Part shown: positions 60,634-64,000 of the stretch, piece after piece
Numbering within the stretch: position 1 is the stretch's first letter
Layout: each line of letters begins with the position of its first letter
Source: Microcella alkaliphila
GTDB lineage: Bacteria; Actinomycetota; Actinomycetes; Actinomycetales; Microbacteriaceae
DNA: 64,000 nucleotides
NCBI RefSeq assembly: GCF_002355395.1
Contig: NZ_AP017315.1
Span: 1,550,001 to 1,614,000 of the forward strand
Direction of reading: 5' to 3'
Made by a program: the position numbers and the translations under genes
Notes under the pieces: model-generated
What the model saw: only the letters and a program-made list of their open reading frames with translations
Databases searched by the model: none
Told to the model about the DNA's origin: nothing

Positions 60634-61947
60634 TTAGGAGGTGAGGGTGACCGACACGAACGCCTTCGGCCGGGTGACGCCGAACGCGACGCGCTCCTCA
60701 CCGAGGATGGCGACGAGGTTGCGGATGAAGAAGTCCGCGTGCGAGTCGGTGACGCTGATCGACGCCTCCTCGCGATCCCACAGGACCGCCTTCGTGAAGT
60801 CGCCGACGAGGCCGGTGCCGGCAGCGATCGCCTCCGACTCGACGATCGGCATGCCCCACACGGTGCGGATGCCGGCCGCGGCGAACGGGCCGGGCCCGTA
60901 GAACTGGCCGTTGCCGCTTGTGGGGATGGCGAGGTCGAGCCGCTCGGCGTCCTCCGGGTTGAGGAGGATGCCGTTGGGGACGACGCGGCCGACGGTGCGG
61001 ACCTTCGTCTTCGCCTTGCGGATCGTCTGAAAAAGGTCCGTCGACCAGCTCTGCGTCTGGATGCCGGACGTCTGGAGGATGCCGCGCAGGTTCTCGCCGG
61101 AGCCGTCGCCGTTGAGGATCTGCGTCTCTTCCTCCTCCGCCAGGTCGGCGCGGAGCTCATCGTCGATGAGGCCGCGCAGCTGTGCGGCGTCGGAGAGGGC
61201 GCGCTTGGTGGCGGGCACCCACTCGGCGATCGTCTTGACGGTCTCGGTGACCTTCTCGAACGCGATCGTGCCCTCGGGCTTGTAGCCGCCGCCGGTGGCG
61301 TTGATGAGCGCGCCGCCGCCCGTTTCCGGTGCCGTCGGTGCCGCGGCGGTGGTGGCCTCGGCAACCGGGGCGGCAGCGGTGAGCTGCGTGGTCTGGCGGA
61401 CGTACTCGACCGTGTCCGACTCGGTCTGGCGGACCGAGATCAGGTCGCGCAGCGTGAGCTCGCGACGGCCGAGCGCCTCGTAGTCATCCTGGTAGTCCGT
61501 GCGGACCCAGGCGCCACCCGAGGTGTCCGAGCCGCCCGTGACGAGCGCCTTGACGCCGAACGGGGACGACTGGACGCGGCTCTTTTCGTTGATGCGGCCG
61601 TCGTTGGTGGCGACGCCCTTCAGCATCGACTTGTACTGCTCGGAGTCGACGAACAGCTGGCCGAGGCTCTTGCCGCGGGTGGGACGCACGAACTCGCCGG
61701 CCTTCTGGCGGGCGGCGGGGTCGTTCATCTCGAGGCCGAGCTCGAAGCCGATGGACTTGAGTGACGCGATGACCTCGTCGCTCGCCTTGCCGGCCTCGAA
61801 CTCCTTCTTGGCCGCCTCGTACTCCTTGAGGTGCTTCTGCGCCTCGAGGGTCTCGTCAGCGGTGAGGTCGCGGCCTTCGTTCTCAGCCTTGACCGCGATG
61901 TCGCGGGCCGCCTTCAGAGCAGCCTGCATTCTTTCCTTGGCGCCCAT
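60634..61947 (-). CDS. Phage major capsid protein, HK97 fold
   Basis: The protein has 437 residues. The N-terminal 110 or so (RMQAALKAARDIAVKAENEGRD, then KEYEAAKKEFEAGKA) are a coiled-coil delta/scaffold domain that the protease should remove. The HK97 fold follows (DLISVRQTESDTVEYVRQT, EWVPATKRALSDAAQLRGLID, GNGQFYGPGPFAAAGIRTVWGMPIVESEA, then a final FGVTRPKAFVSVTLT). It is the main shell protein. An inverted repeat follows its stop. Confidence 0.95.
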   Translation of the reverse strand: MGAKERMQAALKAARDIAVKAENEGRDLTADETLEAQKHLKEYEAAKKEFEAGKASDEVIASLKSIGFELGLEMNDPAARQKAGEFVRPTRGKSLGQLFVDSEQYKSMLKGVATNDGRINEKSRVQSSPFGVKALVTGGSDTSGGAWVRTDYQDDYEALGRRELTLRDLISVRQTESDTVEYVRQTTQLTAAAPVAEATTAAAPTAPETGGGALINATGGGYKPEGTIAFEKVTETVKTIAEWVPATKRALSDAAQLRGLIDDELRADLAEEEETQILNGDGSGENLRGILQTSGIQTQSWSTDLFQTIRKAKTKVRTVGRVVPNGILLNPEDAERLDLAIPTSGNGQFYGPGPFAAAGIRTVWGMPIVESEAIAAGTGLVGDFTKAVLWDREEASISVTDSHADFFIRNLVAILGEERVAFGVTRPKAFVSVTLTS

Positions 61948-61964
61948 TGAGGACTCCTTTCGGA

Positions 61965-62771
61965 CTAGATGTGGTCGATCTCGGCGGTTGCCAGATCGAT
62001 CTGCAGACGCGCCAGAGCGGACGGTCCGCGAGTGGGTTCCTCGGCCTTGGCCCCGTGGGACTCCTCGGCCTTGACCGGCTCGCTACCGCTGGCCTTGCTG
62101 TCGTCGTCGGTGTCGAGGGTCTGCAGGACGCGGTCGATCGCGTCGCGCGCGTCGCGCAGTTCGCCCTCGTTCTTGGCCGAGAGGACCCGGCCAGACTTGA
62201 CCTCGCCGGCGATGCGCGCGGCGACGTGGCCGGCGTGCTTCACCGCGAGGAGTTCGGTTTCCTGGTTGGCGCCGATGGGGGTCGGGCCGACCTCGTAGAG
62301 CTTCAGCTTTCGCAGCTCCCAGACCTGCCCGTCGTCCTCCTCGGTCTTGACGATCGCGTAGTCGATGAGGTCGTACGCGAAGGAGAACTGGGTGACGCGG
62401 CGGCCCTTCATAAGCCGGTGCACCTGTCGGGCCTTTGAGCCCTCGAGGTCGAGCTGGCCGCGCACCCACAGGCCGCCGAGATCCTTCAGGTCGGGCGGAA
62501 GTAGGTCGTTGCCGGGCTCGAGCTCTTTTAGCTCGAGGGCGTGCCCGATGTTGTAGTCGGGGTCGTCCATCCGGTGGGACCAGTAGATCGGCACCGGGTT
62601 GCCCGACGCCTGCCACTCGTCGAGGGTGTCCTTGAAGGCGCCGGGCAGGATCCGGTCACCGTAGCTGTCGACGTTCCCGAACACGGCGACGATCGCTTCG
62701 AAGATGCCGTCGTCGAGCTCGGTGCTCTCCTCGATCGACTTGACGCGGGCGGTGAAGGACTTCGTGAACAT
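61965..62771 (-). CDS. Phage prohead protease
   Basis: This 268-residue HK97-family serine protease has H66 in IYWSHRMDD and S130 in TQFSFAYD as the likely catalytic pair; SYGDRILPGAF is the conserved N-terminal segment. The C-terminal 60 residues are acidic and disordered, perhaps a capsid-binding or self-cleaved tail. The ATG at 62769-62771 has an AGGAG ribosome site. It stands between portal and capsid, as normal. Confidence 0.93.
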   Translation of the reverse strand: MFTKSFTARVKSIEESTELDDGIFEAIVAVFGNVDSYGDRILPGAFKDTLDEWQASGNPVPIYWSHRMDDPDYNIGHALELKELEPGNDLLPPDLKDLGGLWVRGQLDLEGSKARQVHRLMKGRRVTQFSFAYDLIDYAIVKTEEDDGQVWELRKLKLYEVGPTPIGANQETELLAVKHAGHVAARIAGEVKSGRVLSAKNEGELRDARDAIDRVLQTLDTDDDSKASGSEPVKAEESHGAKAEEPTRGPSALARLQIDLATAEIDHI

Positions 62772-62779
62772 GCGAGCTC

Positions 62780-64000
62780 CTACTCGAGGGTGATGACGAC
62801 GTCGCACTCGCAGCCGGCGATGTCTTCGACGTCGAGTGCGGCGGAATCGCCCGGCCATCGGGCGCCGTTGCTGAAGGTGGAATCGAGAGGAACCGTCTCG
62901 CCGTTCATGGCGGCGTGACTCGAGCGGGGGTTGCTGGAGGTGGTGACCCACGTCTTGACCGCGCCGCGCGTGCCGCGCAGCTGCTCGACGGCTTCGACCG
63001 TGGCCCAGCCGGCAAGCGCGGTCGCGATGGTGGTGCCGGCCTGCTGCGCTCGTGCTGTCTTCGCAACCTCGAAGACCTGCGCGGCCTGCTCGAGCGGCTC
63101 TTCGGCTTCGTCGAGCGCCGTTTCGAGCTGGATGCGGGTGACTGCGTTGATGCTGCGTGCGTTCGACCGTGCGACGGTCGCCTGGTAGGCGAGCGTGCGG
63201 TCGACGTCGTAGTCATCGGGGTCGAGCCCGATCGATGCTGCTGTGCGCCGTGCGACGGCGACCGTCATCATCGCTGACAGGGCGTATAGGTCTGCAGCGA
63301 GCTCGTTCTCCCACCGCTCTTCGTCCCACCACGGTGCGGACGATTTGGCGCCGAGCTGCGATCGGACTTCTTGCTCTTGCCGGGCGAAGAAGTCCGATAG
63401 CTTGCGCTGCATCTGCGCGACGTGCGACTGCTGCGGTCGCGCCTTCACCCTCACCGGGCCGAGCGCCTTGGATCCGGGGATCCGCCACGACAGCTGACCA
63501 TCCGGCGCACTGTCGGTGGGTGACGCTTGACCGCCGATGAGGACGTTCAGCGGGGTGACGAGCTCGTCGCCGCCGGCGACCGCGGGGAGGTTTGCGCGTG
63601 CACGCGCCTCGTTACGGGTCATGTACGGCGCGCCGACCGAGGTCTGCAGCTGCGCCGCCTGCTCCTCGAAGGAGCCGCGCAGCTTCTCGGCGAGGTTGAA
63701 CTCGATGTACACGCCGTCGACGTCGTCGAACTCGGGCAGCAACTGCAGCTCGAGCTCTTGCTGGATCTCCTCGAGCATCGGGCCGAGGGTGTCCTGGTAG
63801 AGCATCTTGTGCTGCTCTTCGATGTTCGAGAACGTGGCCTTGTCGAGCAGGCCGACCATGGGCGGAGGGATGTGGTATGCGGCCGCGACCTCCTCGCGGG
63901 TGAGCTTCCGCGCCTCGACGTACTGCAGGTCAGCCGCGGTCTGCGAGGCCGGCACGAACTGCATGCCGTCCTCGAGCACGGGAGTGCCGCCCGCCTCGGT
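62780..64000 (-). CDS. Phage portal protein fused to a MuF-like domain (5' part outside the window)
   Basis: The frame is open to the window edge, so the N-terminus is missing and 406 residues are visible. The first part is a portal: VEARKLTREEVAAAYHIPPPMVG, NIEEQHKMLYQDTLGPMLEEIQQELE and YIEFNLAEKLRGSFEEQAAQL in pieces. After a proline-poor linker (about visible residue 180) comes a helical head-morphogenesis domain ending in the MuF signature: NPRSSHAAMNGETVPLDS, then FSNGARWPGD and a CEC pair. Portal and MuF are usually separate genes, though fusions are known. Confidence 0.85.
   Translation of the reverse strand, partial: TEAGGTPVLEDGMQFVPASQTAADLQYVEARKLTREEVAAAYHIPPPMVGLLDKATFSNIEEQHKMLYQDTLGPMLEEIQQELELQLLPEFDDVDGVYIEFNLAEKLRGSFEEQAAQLQTSVGAPYMTRNEARARANLPAVAGGDELVTPLNVLIGGQASPTDSAPDGQLSWRIPGSKALGPVRVKARPQQSHVAQMQRKLSDFFARQEQEVRSQLGAKSSAPWWDEERWENELAADLYALSAMMTVAVARRTAASIGLDPDDYDVDRTLAYQATVARSNARSINAVTRIQLETALDEAEEPLEQAAQVFEVAKTARAQQAGTTIATALAGWATVEAVEQLRGTRGAVKTWVTTSSNPRSSHAAMNGETVPLDSTFSNGARWPGDSAALDVEDIAGCECDVVITLE

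Larger units (their letters stand above)
47207..64000. mobile_element. Siphovirus prophage, left end (continues past the window)
   Basis: From a truncated tRNA at the junction to the window end, the DNA carries an integrase and a complete run of siphovirus lysis, tail, connector and head genes in the canonical order. All late genes are on the minus strand, with many ATGA/GTGA overlaps. Nothing in the structural genes looks broken, so the phage may be functional. Terminase, replication and immunity genes and attR are not in the window. Confidence 0.93.

Overview
The window is high-GC DNA from an actinobacterium, most likely a Microbacteriaceae member. This is inferred from gene content and order (pafC-tatA-tatC-helY, lnt-ppm-rbpA, ctaE-qcrCAB, lipB-lipA, glnA-glnE-glnA2, panB, RNase H / coiled-coil / Nif3). 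The same neighbourhoods occur in Mycobacterium tuberculosis. RbpA, polyphosphate glucokinase, a diheme QcrC and the PafC family are actinobacterial hallmarks. Several genes look leaderless: a TA-N3-T hexamer lies 6-8 nt before the start codon.

Layout. 1-6.5 kb: a + strand block covering the regulator PafC, Tat export, a Ski2-like helicase, lipoprotein N-acylation and polyprenol-phosphate mannose synthesis. 6.5-9.2 kb: minus-strand rbpA (with a SigR/SigH-like promoter), a glycerophosphodiesterase and an SPFH/NfeD pair. 9.3-13.5 kb: an SDR, a Nudix hydrolase, a TerC transporter behind a yybP-ykoY (Mn2+) riboswitch, and a four-gene run of small membrane proteins, a lipoprotein and an acetyltransferase. 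13.5-13.8 kb: a strong candidate dif site beside a YciI-family remnant with an internal deletion. 13.8-21.2 kb: an XRE-cupin regulator with an EamA exporter, a TPP-riboswitch thiM-thiE-thiD/tenA operon, a Cys/Met PLP enzyme facing an Lrp regulator, and trpD. 21.3-25.5 kb: cytochrome oxidase subunit III and the cytochrome bc1 genes. 25.6-33.7 kb: lipoate synthesis and nitrogen assimilation (glnA under a four-half-site GlnR box, glnE, glnA2). 33.8-47.2 kb: nadE, panB, map, ppgK, a desaturase, rnpB, RNase H, Nif3, a permease with a very long proline-rich N-terminus, a second EamA exporter and a nuclease-like gene.

47.2-64.0 kb is one end of a siphovirus prophage inserted in a tRNA gene. A 42-nt 3' half of a tRNA-Glu-like gene marks the junction. 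The tyrosine integrase (+ strand) converges on a minus-strand late operon. Read in its own direction that operon runs: portal-MuF fusion (cut by the window end), prohead protease, HK97-type capsid, head-tail connectors, tail terminator, major tail protein, frameshifted tail chaperones, tape measure, distal tail protein, receptor-binding/hub fibre, endosialidase-chaperone fibre, M15 endolysin, three small membrane proteins. Terminase, replication and immunity genes must lie beyond base 64000.

The most unusual observation is at 52.47-53.05 kb. A second, headless tail-fibre C-terminus lies on the opposite strand, tail to tail with the expressed one. The pair is bounded by inverted repeats placed so that inversion would swap fibre tips in frame. 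This is a putative miniature phase-variation cassette. No invertase is visible in the window.
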